This document shows positions 1 through 8,474 of a stretch of 64,000 nt of DNA, piece after piece; the stretch's first letter is position 1; each line of letters starts with the position of its first letter. The DNA is from Rubritalea squalenifaciens DSM 18772 (lineage in GTDB: Bacteria; Verrucomicrobiota; Verrucomicrobiia; Verrucomicrobiales; Akkermansiaceae). Position numbers and translations under genes: made by a program. The stretch spans positions 868,001 through 932,000 of the forward strand of contig NZ_FQYR01000003.1 in NCBI RefSeq assembly GCF_900141815.1. Reading direction: 5' to 3'. Below the pieces are notes generated by a model. The model was not told the origin of the DNA and made no database searches. It saw only the letters and a list, made by a program, of their open reading frames with translations.

Positions 1-1110
1 GTTCTAACAACCGACCTCTCCTATGAGTTAAACCATTCACTGTGGGATCGCTTCTTCCTTTCTGGACTCCCCTACTCTCAAGGTTCAGGAGGATGGAGTG
101 GGGACAAATGGCCGGAAGATAAGCCACTACCGAACCCACGCATGACCTTCAACCCAGATAACCCTGAGAGTGGGACGTTTGCTGAGACAGCTGACTTCAA
201 TAGGTCTGCATCAAGCTTACTGATTGATGGTGGATTCAACGTGAATTCCCTGAGTGTAAAAGCTTGGAAAGCACTTCTGATGTCCTTCCGAGACATTGAG
301 ATGCCTCAGCGTAATGGAGATAAATACGAAACAGATTACGTCTTCAGCCGTTTGTATGTGCCAGCTGATGGAGGCCCAAGTAATAGTGTCAGATTATTCA
401 ACAATGCCTACCAAAAGAGTGAACTTTGGAACGGCTATCGTGCATTGACCGACGACCAGATCACTAAATTAGCTGAGAACATTGTGCGCGAAAACAAACG
501 TCGCGGTCCATATCTTTCTCTCGCAGATTTCGTAAACCGTCGACTTAGTTCACAAAGTAACGATATGAAAATCGCACGTTCTGGTGCAATTCAAACTGCC
601 ATCGATCACTCACCAATCAACGTACGTCTCGATAACAAGTTTAACCAGGAATACAACTTACCATCTGATGACACCGCAGCCAATGATTACGAGTATGGTG
701 CTGAGTATTGGGGCGGCCCTACGAGGACTCCAAAGCCACAGTCCTACACCGCTTTTGTAACCAATAGACAAGGTCCACAAGAAAGCTCAGCAGTGACAGC
801 CACCAGATCTGAGGCTACAGGTGCTCCAGGGTATCTCATGGCATCTGATGTACTTCAACAAATAGGATCCGTCATACGAGCACGCTCTGACACCTTCGTC
901 ATTCGCGCATATGGCGATGCCCGCGACTCCTCAGGACGGATCCTCAGCAAGGCCTATTGCGAAGCTGTGGTCCAGAGAACGACCATTCCCGTTAACCCTG
1001 ATGAAGCTACTGATGGTCTAGATCCATTACCGCCTCAAAGTGGTAGAAAAGATTTTGGAAGGAAGTTTAAAATCGTATCCTTCCGCTGGCTACCCAATGA
1101 AGAGATTTAA
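1..1110 (+). CDS. Verru_Chthon cassette protein A, C-terminal part (5' truncated by window edge)
   Basis: The frame is open from base 1, so an internal ATG at 142 is not the start; about 369 residues of a larger protein are visible. The text resembles the C-terminal part of the Verru_Chthon cassette protein A family, large proteins of unknown function that travel with pseudopilin-like partners in Verrucomicrobia. Visible hallmarks are a SLWDRFFLSGLP segment near the left edge, a segment on processing of a free N-terminus-less region ending LADFVNRRL, and a C-terminal stretch IRAYGDARDSSGRI that looks like a pilin-assembly-type domain. Two secreted proteins follow on the same strand 33 and 15 bases apart, suggesting one operon. 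Family assignment is by recollection of the pattern; the function is unknown. Confidence 0.72.
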   Translation, partial: VLTTDLSYELNHSLWDRFFLSGLPYSQGSGGWSGDKWPEDKPLPNPRMTFNPDNPESGTFAETADFNRSASSLLIDGGFNVNSLSVKAWKALLMSFRDIEMPQRNGDKYETDYVFSRLYVPADGGPSNSVRLFNNAYQKSELWNGYRALTDDQITKLAENIVRENKRRGPYLSLADFVNRRLSSQSNDMKIARSGAIQTAIDHSPINVRLDNKFNQEYNLPSDDTAANDYEYGAEYWGGPTRTPKPQSYTAFVTNRQGPQESSAVTATRSEATGAPGYLMASDVLQQIGSVIRARSDTFVIRAYGDARDSSGRILSKAYCEAVVQRTTIPVNPDEATDGLDPLPPQSGRKDFGRKFKIVSFRWLPNEEI

Positions 1111-1143
1111 GCTCACACGGTTAAAGCATTCAATTTCAAGACC

Positions 1144-2064
1144 ATGAATATTATTTTAAAGCTCATTGCGTTAGGCTGCTTCACTTCTAGTGTGTTAGCT
1201 GCCCCCACTTCTGCAGACAGTGTTCAGCCGGAGGAGAAACCCAGGACTCTAAAACTGCAGATAGCAACGGTAGGCCCTGTCAAACTAGCCAGATTCGGCA
1301 ATGTCAGGAAAAAGCCTGAAAGACCAGAGGCTAAAGCCCCTGTCGCAGCAGGTGAAGGTACGACTCAAGCCAATGCTCAGACCAAAGAAGGCCAAGAGAT
1401 TAATAACGCAAAAGCGGCCGGAGGAAAAACTGAGTTTCAGGTGCTCACAGATCCATCGGATGAAATCCCGCCGAACAGAGTTTTTGTCAAAACTATGGAA
1501 GGTAAGTATGAGCAGATTGTATGTGCATACAATTCGGTGTCTCCACCTATCGAGGTTCCCTATACCAGTGATATGCTCAACCTCTATACGATGCTTCCTC
1601 CTGCTCCAGGTGACAGTGAACCAAAATACAAGCGCATGACCAGCATCCCACTACCCGAGGGAGACCGTCATCTTCTACTCACGATCACTAAGCCTCTCAA
1701 GATCAAGAAATGGATTGATCCAATAGTCTCTGCTCATGATCTCACCAACACGAAGAATGGCAGTTTGATTGTGATTAACACGAGCGACGACCAAATCATC
1801 GGCTGCAAGATCGACGACACAAAGAAGGCTTTAGCTAAAGTAAGGGGACGTATCACCCACGAACCAAACGGGAAGAAAGTAGCTCATGTTATGATGGTAA
1901 GTCAGCGTTCATTAAGAGACGAGGACACCAAAGAACTACTACCATTTATAGACGGATATTTCCGTATCAAACCTGATAGCAAGGTACTCTTTTTGGTCTA
2001 CTCTGTGACTCCGAAGGAATCCAGAAAGGGAGCTAAGTACATCCGCACTACCATCGACTCTTAA
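1144..2064 (+). CDS. Secreted hypothetical protein of the Verru_Chthon locus
   Basis: A 306-residue protein with a clear N-terminal signal peptide (hydrophobic core about residues 4-18, probable cleavage after VLAA). A low-complexity Lys/Ala/Gln/Glu-rich linker spans about residues 55-95, followed by a compact region rich in beta-prone segments up to the C-terminus. I do not recognise a catalytic motif. It starts 33 bases after the Verru_Chthon protein A gene and ends 15 bases before the next secreted gene, so it is likely co-transcribed and may act with the cassette at the cell surface. No function is assigned. Confidence 0.7.
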   Translation: MNIILKLIALGCFTSSVLAAPTSADSVQPEEKPRTLKLQIATVGPVKLARFGNVRKKPERPEAKAPVAAGEGTTQANAQTKEGQEINNAKAAGGKTEFQVLTDPSDEIPPNRVFVKTMEGKYEQIVCAYNSVSPPIEVPYTSDMLNLYTMLPPAPGDSEPKYKRMTSIPLPEGDRHLLLTITKPLKIKKWIDPIVSAHDLTNTKNGSLIVINTSDDQIIGCKIDDTKKALAKVRGRITHEPNGKKVAHVMMVSQRSLRDEDTKELLPFIDGYFRIKPDSKVLFLVYSVTPKESRKGAKYIRTTIDS

Positions 2065-2079
2065 TACCCAGCACGACTC

Positions 2080-2709
2080 ATGAAGCTAAATACAATCAAA
2101 CAATCCCTATTGTGCGTTGCTATCAGTTCAATTTCTATGACTGTCCTGAATGGCAAAGAAATTGTTCAGAACGGTGATTTCAAGAGCAAGAGACTCGAGC
2201 ACTGGCAAGTTGGTGTTACCAAGAAATATGGGCAAGAACTGGAGAGTAAAGTGAAAGGCAATGCCATTCACTTTGAGAACATAAAGGAGACATCCCCCAA
2301 GTATGTCACCCTCTCCCAGTACATCGATCTGGAGGAAAACACAGAATACACCGTCAGCTTTGATGCAAAAGTTGGCGACAAAATGACGGGCAAAGTCACC
2401 ATGGCTGTCGGGCGTCCTGGCTTTGCATGCCCTCTCCAAGACAAGTCAAATTACAACCACCTCAAGCCACGCATGCTCAAGGAACTCGGCCCTGAATGGA
2501 AGCATTTCGAATTCACCTTTAAAACCATCTACAAGACGGATAACAGTGAGGTATTCGAGAAAGGTTTCAAGATGAGCAAAGCGAAGGAAAAATGGAGAAC
2601 CTACGAGAAGGATCCAGGCATTGCCCCAACACAGATCATCTTCAACCTCGGTGGCATGGGTGGCAACTTCAGTCTTAAATCTGTGAAGATAGAGAAGGTC
2701 AGCAAATAA
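2080..2709 (+). CDS. Secreted protein with carbohydrate-binding-module-like fold
   Basis: A 209-residue protein with a signal peptide ending near VLNGKE. Directly after it comes the pattern VQNGDF...LEHWQV, then LSQYIDLEENTEYTVSFDAK, which is the typical opening of CBM4/9/22-like jelly-roll modules (N-G-D-F, W, then a Y-x-V-S-F-D-A-K strand). No catalytic domain accompanies it, so it would be a stand-alone binding or structural module outside the cytoplasm. It is the last gene of the short plus-strand operon and converges with the minus-strand permease operon, 6 bases apart. CBM-like identity is fairly sure; the ligand is unknown. Confidence 0.68.
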   Translation: MKLNTIKQSLLCVAISSISMTVLNGKEIVQNGDFKSKRLEHWQVGVTKKYGQELESKVKGNAIHFENIKETSPKYVTLSQYIDLEENTEYTVSFDAKVGDKMTGKVTMAVGRPGFACPLQDKSNYNHLKPRMLKELGPEWKHFEFTFKTIYKTDNSEVFEKGFKMSKAKEKWRTYEKDPGIAPTQIIFNLGGMGGNFSLKSVKIEKVSK

Positions 2710-2715
2710 ACTCGT

Positions 2716-3519
2716 TTACTTGTACATTTGCTCCTCAAAGGGCGGTTCGATTTCCTCGATCCGCCTTACTTTTAGGACTGGATAGACGACGCCATCCAAG
2801 CGTTCATAGTACATCTCTCCCCCTACTTTGACCCAACTATTTTTTTCAATCTGAGGAAGCTCTCCATCAAATTCGATAGAGATTGGGATCGCTTTCATGT
2901 CTGCTGCACAGCAAGTCATAAACATCCGATATAGGCGCATACGCTTGCCACTCTCGTTGCGATTAGGTTCGTCTCTGAGAATCGCCTCAGTTTCAAAGTT
3001 TAGCCCTGTGAACACGCGCTCCAGGTCCGGATCGCCTGCTGAGTAGAATAACTCCAGCAAGTTCATCTGGTAGAAGCCATCGGCTGACTTGTCCCGAGTA
3101 TCATCCAGAGTCTCTCTAGTGAACGGAGGAAGATCAGCAAGATAGCGCATGGATGCAGGATCTACATCCATTGCAGACTTCTTGTCAGTGATACGTTCAT
3201 CGATCTTGTGCTCAGTCCAGTTAAGGGACGCCAAAATGGGCACCAAGAGAATCAACAAGGCCACGATCGGGTTGAGATCCGTTTCCTCATGATCATGACC
3301 GCAGTCACCACCATGGCCGCAGGATGTTTCCTTGCGGCACATCAGCAAATTGAATGCCCCTAGTACACAACAGGCCAAGCCCCCAACCAAAACGGTGAAA
3401 TGAAACTTGGGATCCAGATACTTCCCTAGATTGGGTCCCACATAGAAATAAAGCATCACTGCCCCCCAGAGAATCACACAGAGGGAGAAGAATATCCGCT
3501 GTAAAACCTTCCAACTCAT
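2716..3519 (-). CDS. TIGR03943-family putative permease subunit
   Basis: A 267-residue membrane protein with helices at about residues 7-27, 38-60 and 83-98, and a C-terminal soluble domain. Between helices 2 and 3 lies a Cys/His cluster at residues 67-77 (CGHGGDCGHDH), a plausible transition-metal site. The soluble part contains MFMTCCAADMKAI and WVKVGG motifs characteristic of the TIGR03943/DUF1980 family, which is nearly always encoded next to a DUF318-type permease. Here its start codon overlaps the stop of that permease gene by 4 bases, so the pair is translationally coupled and probably forms one complex for metal-ion export. The substrate is not known from sequence. Confidence 0.82.
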   Translation of the reverse strand: MSWKVLQRIFFSLCVILWGAVMLYFYVGPNLGKYLDPKFHFTVLVGGLACCVLGAFNLLMCRKETSCGHGGDCGHDHEETDLNPIVALLILLVPILASLNWTEHKIDERITDKKSAMDVDPASMRYLADLPPFTRETLDDTRDKSADGFYQMNLLELFYSAGDPDLERVFTGLNFETEAILRDEPNRNESGKRMRLYRMFMTCCAADMKAIPISIEFDGELPQIEKNSWVKVGGEMYYERLDGVVYPVLKVRRIEEIEPPFEEQMYK

Positions 3520-4622
3520 CGGCTACCTCCTTCACTCAAGATAGATGCTTCCAGGCTACGACACCACTCAAATAGGCCATCCCATTGTGCCCAAAGCAGA
3601 CATATCGCTCCGACTATGATAAACAAGGAGATTGCAAACACCGCCAAGAACTTCTTCCTCATCACGGTCTGGTAAAGGAAGAGCAGTTTTACATCCAGCA
3701 TGGGGCCAAAGACCATGAAAGCCATTTTTGAGGCATAACTGAATTTACCCAGAGAAGCTGCCAAAAACGCATCAGATGTACTGCACACGCTGAGTACGAA
3801 TGCTAGCACCATGAGTAGTCCCGTGCCTTTGACTGGATCTCCGGCAAAGCTATCAATCTGCTTACTGTAGTCTACCTGCATGATGTTAAACATCGAGGTA
3901 AGACAGACACCAATGGTGAAATAGACAGCCACGTCTACGAAGTCCTTCATACCACTTCGCATGGCTGCAACTATGCGGTGCTTATCAGCATGATCGTGGT
4001 GGTCGTGGCCACAGTTTTCATGATGGTCGTGACTACATTTGTCATGGGCATGATCAGAACCACAGCATGCATGCTCAGAGTGGTCGTGATGATGGTGGTT
4101 ATGCCCGCCACAACACTCAGAAGATTCACCATGAGAATCTTCCTTGGAAGCTTTGGAGACCGTCTTGAGTAATGATTTTTTGAGGATCTTCTCAATCGGC
4201 ACGAACATCACGATCACGCCCACCAAGACAGCAATCAGGTAACCCATGCCAATACGAGAGAGCGTCATGTAGAGAGCCTGCTGATCACTGAATGCACTCC
4301 AGGTACTCAGAATAGTCACAGGATTTACAATGGGAGCTGCAAGCATATAGGTAAACGCACAGGACACGGGAAGTCCCTTGGCGACCAAGCGGCGAATCAC
4401 CGGCACCACGGCACACTCACAAACCGGTAATATTACCCCCAAGAGTCCACATACCAAAACCGCAGGAAGTCTTTTCTTCGGCAGTAATTTCTCAAGCATT
4501 CCTGATGGCATATAGACATCAATGAAGCCACTGATGAGTGTCCCTAAGAGAATGAAGGGAGCTCCCTCCATCAAGAGACTGAGGAAATAATAAGCGAAAG
4601 TACTATGTGAAAAGCTCTCCAT
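3516..4622 (-). CDS. Permease of the DUF318 / SO_0444 metal efflux family with His-rich loop
   Basis: A 368-residue polytopic membrane protein. The N-terminal half has four hydrophobic segments including LPVCECAVVPVIRRL (about residues 65-79) and AAPIVNPVTI (95-104), signatures of the DUF318 permease family. A cytosolic or periplasmic loop at residues 164-215 carries 18 His and 6 Cys, strongly suggesting a metal-binding sensor or delivery loop. The second half has another set of helices with a CSTSDAFLAASL segment. Known relatives are implicated in Cu/Zn/As-type efflux. Together with the overlapping TIGR03943 gene it makes a two-component exporter; ApbE lies 56 bases upstream in the same direction. 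Family is confident, the metal is inferred. Confidence 0.85.
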   Translation of the reverse strand: MESFSHSTFAYYFLSLLMEGAPFILLGTLISGFIDVYMPSGMLEKLLPKKRLPAVLVCGLLGVILPVCECAVVPVIRRLVAKGLPVSCAFTYMLAAPIVNPVTILSTWSAFSDQQALYMTLSRIGMGYLIAVLVGVIVMFVPIEKILKKSLLKTVSKASKEDSHGESSECCGGHNHHHHDHSEHACCGSDHAHDKCSHDHHENCGHDHHDHADKHRIVAAMRSGMKDFVDVAVYFTIGVCLTSMFNIMQVDYSKQIDSFAGDPVKGTGLLMVLAFVLSVCSTSDAFLAASLGKFSYASKMAFMVFGPMLDVKLLFLYQTVMRKKFLAVFAISLFIIVGAICLLWAQWDGLFEWCRSLEASILSEGGSR

Positions 4623-4678
4623 TATAATCGGATCCTTAGTTTTCTAGACTCAATAGTCTGAAGCGTCAATCCAACCCA

Positions 4679-5674
4679 TCAATTATCGGCATTGGATGAT
4701 TTTATAAGTTGGTTTTGCCCATTTTCATCTTCAAGGACAATCCAAGCCTTGATTCCAGCCTCTTTGACCAGCTTCTCCATGATATCCGGCCGAACACACA
4801 GAGCTGTGGCCAATGCATCACTCCAGGTCGTCTTGTCTGCGATCACCGTCGCAGAGATTCGTCTCTCAAGCCCCAGACCTGTAGCAGCATCCACGATGTG
4901 TGAGTAGCGCTTCCCCTCAATCTCGATCCATTGATGAATATCCCCTGAGGTCGAAATCCCTTTATCAACGAGTAACAACTGCTGAGGCACGAGCTTGTTT
5001 TCAGCATCCAGAGTTTTCAGGCTTACCGCCCAGCCCTCTTTACCACTTGGAGCCTTGCCCAGGCAGAGATCACCGCCTGCGGCCACACTAGCCTTCTTAA
5101 TGCCGCGCTGCTGAAGCAGAGATAGGATGCTGTCCGCCGTATACCCCTTGGCAATTCCTCCAAGATCAATCCTCATGTTGGGTAGGAGTTTTGTGATGGT
5201 GGACTCTTCAGAGTTCAGGACTAGTTGATTCCAGCCAGTAGCCGCCTTGGCTTTGGCTATAGCTTCAAGCTTTGGCAAGGTATGATCTCTACGTGATTTT
5301 CTCCAGTTCCATGTGTGCCAGCCTACGGTAGGGTCATAAGCCCCCTCGGTAAGCTTTGAAATGGTCAATGCTTCCGCCAAAACATCCTTCAGAATCGGGC
5401 TCAAAATGAACGGTTGATTCTCCGGCCAGTGATTCAGCTTCATCAACTCACTGGTGGCATCATAGTCGGAACAAGCAGAGTTAATCTTCTTACCTAGCTC
5501 CACAGCAGCCCGGACATCCTCCTCGTCCAAGCCTTCACCACGCACTAAAAAACGCGTCCCCATCAGAGGGAACGCGTATTCTTTGATAGACTCATCCTCA
5601 CTCGCTGAGGAGGACGTCATGGAAGACAGAAACGTAATGACTAAGAAACCAAGATACGGTAGCAGACGATACAT
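4679..5674 (-). CDS. apbE: FAD:protein FMN transferase (ApbE)
   Basis: A 331-residue exported ApbE protein. ApbE attaches FMN from FAD to Ser/Thr of target proteins outside the cytoplasm. Visible family motifs are the PLMGTRF segment near residue 37, RIDLGGIAKGY around 170 (Mg/FAD region), VAAGGDL near 200, and YSHIVDAATG near 260. The N-terminus is hydrophobic (about residues 5-22), fitting a signal peptide or membrane anchor. It lies between FGE-like lipoproteins (20 bases upstream) and the metal permease pair, all on the minus strand. I did not find a recognisable [ST]GA[ST] flavinylation site in the neighbours, so its target is probably encoded elsewhere. Confidence 0.93.
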   Translation of the reverse strand: MYRLLPYLGFLVITFLSSMTSSSASEDESIKEYAFPLMGTRFLVRGEGLDEEDVRAAVELGKKINSACSDYDATSELMKLNHWPENQPFILSPILKDVLAEALTISKLTEGAYDPTVGWHTWNWRKSRRDHTLPKLEAIAKAKAATGWNQLVLNSEESTITKLLPNMRIDLGGIAKGYTADSILSLLQQRGIKKASVAAGGDLCLGKAPSGKEGWAVSLKTLDAENKLVPQQLLLVDKGISTSGDIHQWIEIEGKRYSHIVDAATGLGLERRISATVIADKTTWSDALATALCVRPDIMEKLVKEAGIKAWIVLEDENGQNQLIKSSNADN

Positions 5675-5694
5675 CCTGAGCTTCCAGTTCTTGA

Positions 5695-6981
5695 TTATTG
5701 ACCCAGGTCTTCCTGGTTGAACTTCTGGATGCCTGCATCCGTATTCCAGTAACGGTGCATCATTTCAGCACTCGGAGTCTTCATCGGACGGATGATACGG
5801 AAACCAACGTGCTGGGCATCGGTGTGATACCAGATACTCTTGGGAACCTGTGGGTCTTGGTACTTGAGCTCCTTATCGGATTGCTCACGTGAAGCTGAGC
5901 GAAGCTTGTCCACAGCTGTATTCCAGTTACCACCACGGAATACACGTGGATAACGTGTGGTCGGAACTACCCATGGTTCTACCGCTCCGTCTTCTATCTG
6001 CTTGTAGGCATCAGCAGTGTACTGATCGAGAGTCCACTCAGAGACGTTACCAACCATATCGTAGAGACCAAAGGCATTCGGCCTCTTGAGTTTGACTTTT
6101 TGGTAAGTAAAATCGCTGTTATCTTCAAACCAGGCATACTCGTCGGCCTTAGAGGCATCGTCACCCCAGAAGTACTTGGTAGTGCTGCCCGCCCTGCACG
6201 CATACTCCCACTCGGCTTCTGTAGGGAGGCGGTAGAAATGACCTGTCTGGGCACTCAGCCATTGGCAGAATTTATTAGCAGCATGGTTTGTCATCTCCAT
6301 GGCTGGATACTCATCATCAGGAGAGAATGTGCCATTAACAAACATGTCCATGTACTGAGGTGTAGGCTGGGCCACGAGGTCAGCCAATTCGGTATCTGGC
6401 TCTACCTCCTTAAGGGTACCATCCTTCTTACGAGCATCTCCATTCTCATAGTAGGCACGATAAACAGCCCATGGAATTTCAATCTCACAAACCCACATAG
6501 GCTCGACTTGAATCTTACGCTGAGGGCCCTCATCGGGATCCCTACCTTCTTCACCTTCTGGTGAACCAATGGTGAACTCACCACCCGGGACGGCAACCAT
6601 GGTGATTTTTGCATCGCCAGCTTTAGGTACGGAGAGTTCGTAGGTCTTCATCTCAGCCTCGCTGGCAGGATCCGCAGTTTTTGCGATCAGAGCGTGGATT
6701 TTCTTGGTGAGGTCCAGTCTGTCTTCATTCAGCATTTCACCAGTCAATTCAGGAGCTTTAGCACTAGCCCCCCCCACCTCAGCTGAAACCTTGTCCGTAG
6801 CGTCCTCACCATTGCCTTGTGGAGCTTCAGTTTTTTTATCCTTTGCTTGCTCGTTGGCTGTGACTCCACCGAAGAGTTCCTTTCCTTGCTCAGTAAGCTT
6901 ATATTGGGAATGTTCCTCACCGCAGCCTGTAAGAAGGACTGCAAGCGCTGTTCCACTAGCTAGTTTACTCGTAAATTTCAT
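5695..6981 (-). CDS. FGE-like (SUMF1-fold) lipoprotein lacking catalytic cysteines
   Basis: A 428-residue lipoprotein: lipobox LTGC with Cys20. After an acidic, Ala/Lys-rich linker (about 35-85) comes the formylglycine-generating-enzyme sulfatase domain (about 125-410): GGEFTIGSPEGEEGRDPDE, ANKFCQWLSAQTG, YRLPTEAEWEYACRAG, NAFGLYDMVGNVSEW and RVFRGGNW. In true FGE the segment after RGGSW carries the catalytic Cys pair; here no Cys follows YACRAG, so the protein is not expected to make formylglycine. It is likely a structural or ligand-binding member of the fold. A close paralogue lies 88 bases upstream on the same strand, pointing to tandem duplication. Confidence 0.88.
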   Translation of the reverse strand: MKFTSKLASGTALAVLLTGCGEEHSQYKLTEQGKELFGGVTANEQAKDKKTEAPQGNGEDATDKVSAEVGGASAKAPELTGEMLNEDRLDLTKKIHALIAKTADPASEAEMKTYELSVPKAGDAKITMVAVPGGEFTIGSPEGEEGRDPDEGPQRKIQVEPMWVCEIEIPWAVYRAYYENGDARKKDGTLKEVEPDTELADLVAQPTPQYMDMFVNGTFSPDDEYPAMEMTNHAANKFCQWLSAQTGHFYRLPTEAEWEYACRAGSTTKYFWGDDASKADEYAWFEDNSDFTYQKVKLKRPNAFGLYDMVGNVSEWTLDQYTADAYKQIEDGAVEPWVVPTTRYPRVFRGGNWNTAVDKLRSASREQSDKELKYQDPQVPKSIWYHTDAQHVGFRIIRPMKTPSAEMMHRYWNTDAGIQKFNQEDLGQ

Positions 6982-7069
6982 GTGTAATTAATATATGCGG
7001 AATGTGTGAATGGTCAATTTAGCTGTCAGTACTGCTCCTGCAACAGCAATCTGTCATCACTTTTCCTCA

Positions 7070-8335
7070 TTACTGTGTAGGCCAATCCTCATTATTCATC
7101 TTATCCGTCCATTCGTCAGTATTCCAAAGTTTGTGCATCGTATTCAGATCCGGCGTTTTCATTGGCCTGACAACTCTAAAGCCAACATGCTGACCATGAG
7201 TAAAATACCAGACACTTTTGGGATTTTGAGGATCCAGCCATTTGAGCTCCTCGGTACTGGAGAATTGTCTCGAAGATGAACGTATTTCAGAGAGTTTACT
7301 TTTCCAGCTGCCACCACGGAAGACCCTAGGATATCTGGTTTCTGGCTCTACCCAGTTGAATCCTGTCGTAACCGGCGTCCTGTAAGCATCAGGCTTGTAT
7401 TGATCGAGAGTCCATTCGGCAACATTTCCCAGCATGTCATAAAGACCAAAGGCATTCGGCTTCTTCAGCTTCACTTTTTGATATGTGAAATCTGCATTAT
7501 CCTCATACCACGCATACTCTGCTACTTGTGCGGGGTCATCGCCCCATGGATAAGCAGTCGTACTGCCAGCTCGGCAGGCATACTCCCATTCGGCCTCTGT
7601 GGGTAAACGATAGTAATGCCCCGTCTGAGCACTCAGCCATTGGCAGAATTTATTGGCAGCATGATTAGTCATGTTCATGGCCGGATATTCATCCTCGCTC
7701 GAAAAGCTTCCGCTGACGAACATATCTTTTACTTGAGGAGTGGGTTGACTGATCAGTGAGGTCAATGGTGTATCAGGCTCAATCTCTTTGAGAGTGCCAT
7801 CGTCCTTACGGGCTTCACCATTCGTGTAATACGAGCGATAGACAGCCCAAGGGATTTCAATTTCGCAAACCCACATCGGCTCAATGGACAAGTTTCTTTG
7901 TGGCCCCTCATCCTCTTTTCTACCTTTTTCCCCCTCAGGTGAGCCCATGGTAAACTCGCCACCAGGTATGGCGACCATTTTCAAAGTATAGCCATTCGCG
8001 AGAGGCACAGCCTCTTCATAGGTCTTCATCTCAGATTCCGACTTGGGATCAGGATTCCTGATGATGAGATCATAAACCTGCTTAGTAATATCCAAGCGAT
8101 GTTTAGCTCGTAGGTTCGCAGGCATATTCTCTTGCGGAGGTACAGCTTCACCATCGACATTAGTGACCTGATATTTCTCTAAACCAAAAAGAAGTCTCCC
8201 CTCTTTGTTAAGCGTGTAACTATCCAGAGAATCATTACATGCCACGTCAAGAATTGGAAACAACAGTAAGCTAAAAAATTTGAAGGCAATGCGCATATTT
8301 CCCACAATACCTTCCATCATTCGTATTCTTTTCAT
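7070..8335 (-). CDS. FGE-like (SUMF1-fold) exported protein, paralogue of the downstream gene
   Basis: 421 residues, closely similar to the neighbouring 428-residue protein through the entire FGE-like domain (GGEFTMGSPEGEKGRKEDE, YRLPTEAEWEYACRAG, NAFGLYDMLGNVAEW, RVFRGGSW). As in the neighbour, no cysteine follows RGGSW, so FGE catalysis is unlikely. The N-terminus is uncertain: the hydrophobic export segment FFSLLLFPILDVAC begins only at about residue 19, so an internal ATG at 8296 could be the true start; the DVAC sequence is a poor but possible lipobox. First gene of the minus-strand series leading to ApbE and the permease. Confidence 0.85.
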   Translation of the reverse strand: MKRIRMMEGIVGNMRIAFKFFSLLLFPILDVACNDSLDSYTLNKEGRLLFGLEKYQVTNVDGEAVPPQENMPANLRAKHRLDITKQVYDLIIRNPDPKSESEMKTYEEAVPLANGYTLKMVAIPGGEFTMGSPEGEKGRKEDEGPQRNLSIEPMWVCEIEIPWAVYRSYYTNGEARKDDGTLKEIEPDTPLTSLISQPTPQVKDMFVSGSFSSEDEYPAMNMTNHAANKFCQWLSAQTGHYYRLPTEAEWEYACRAGSTTAYPWGDDPAQVAEYAWYEDNADFTYQKVKLKKPNAFGLYDMLGNVAEWTLDQYKPDAYRTPVTTGFNWVEPETRYPRVFRGGSWKSKLSEIRSSSRQFSSTEELKWLDPQNPKSVWYFTHGQHVGFRVVRPMKTPDLNTMHKLWNTDEWTDKMNNEDWPTQ

Positions 8336-8474
8336 TACCTTCGAATACCTACAGAAGAAGAAAGCTGACCACTAGATTCTGACAAAAGCTGACACACAGC
8401 ACGTATGTATACTTGTCCAAAGCGAGTCTTCGCTGATATTCAGACTTAACCGAGTCTTCCTCTGAATCAGAATA

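Noticed and set aside
3978-4172. Hydrophobic Val/Met-rich plus-strand frame that looks like a membrane peptide
   Set aside because: It is the antisense reading of the His/Asp-rich loop of the permease (CAT/GAT codons become ATG/ATC).
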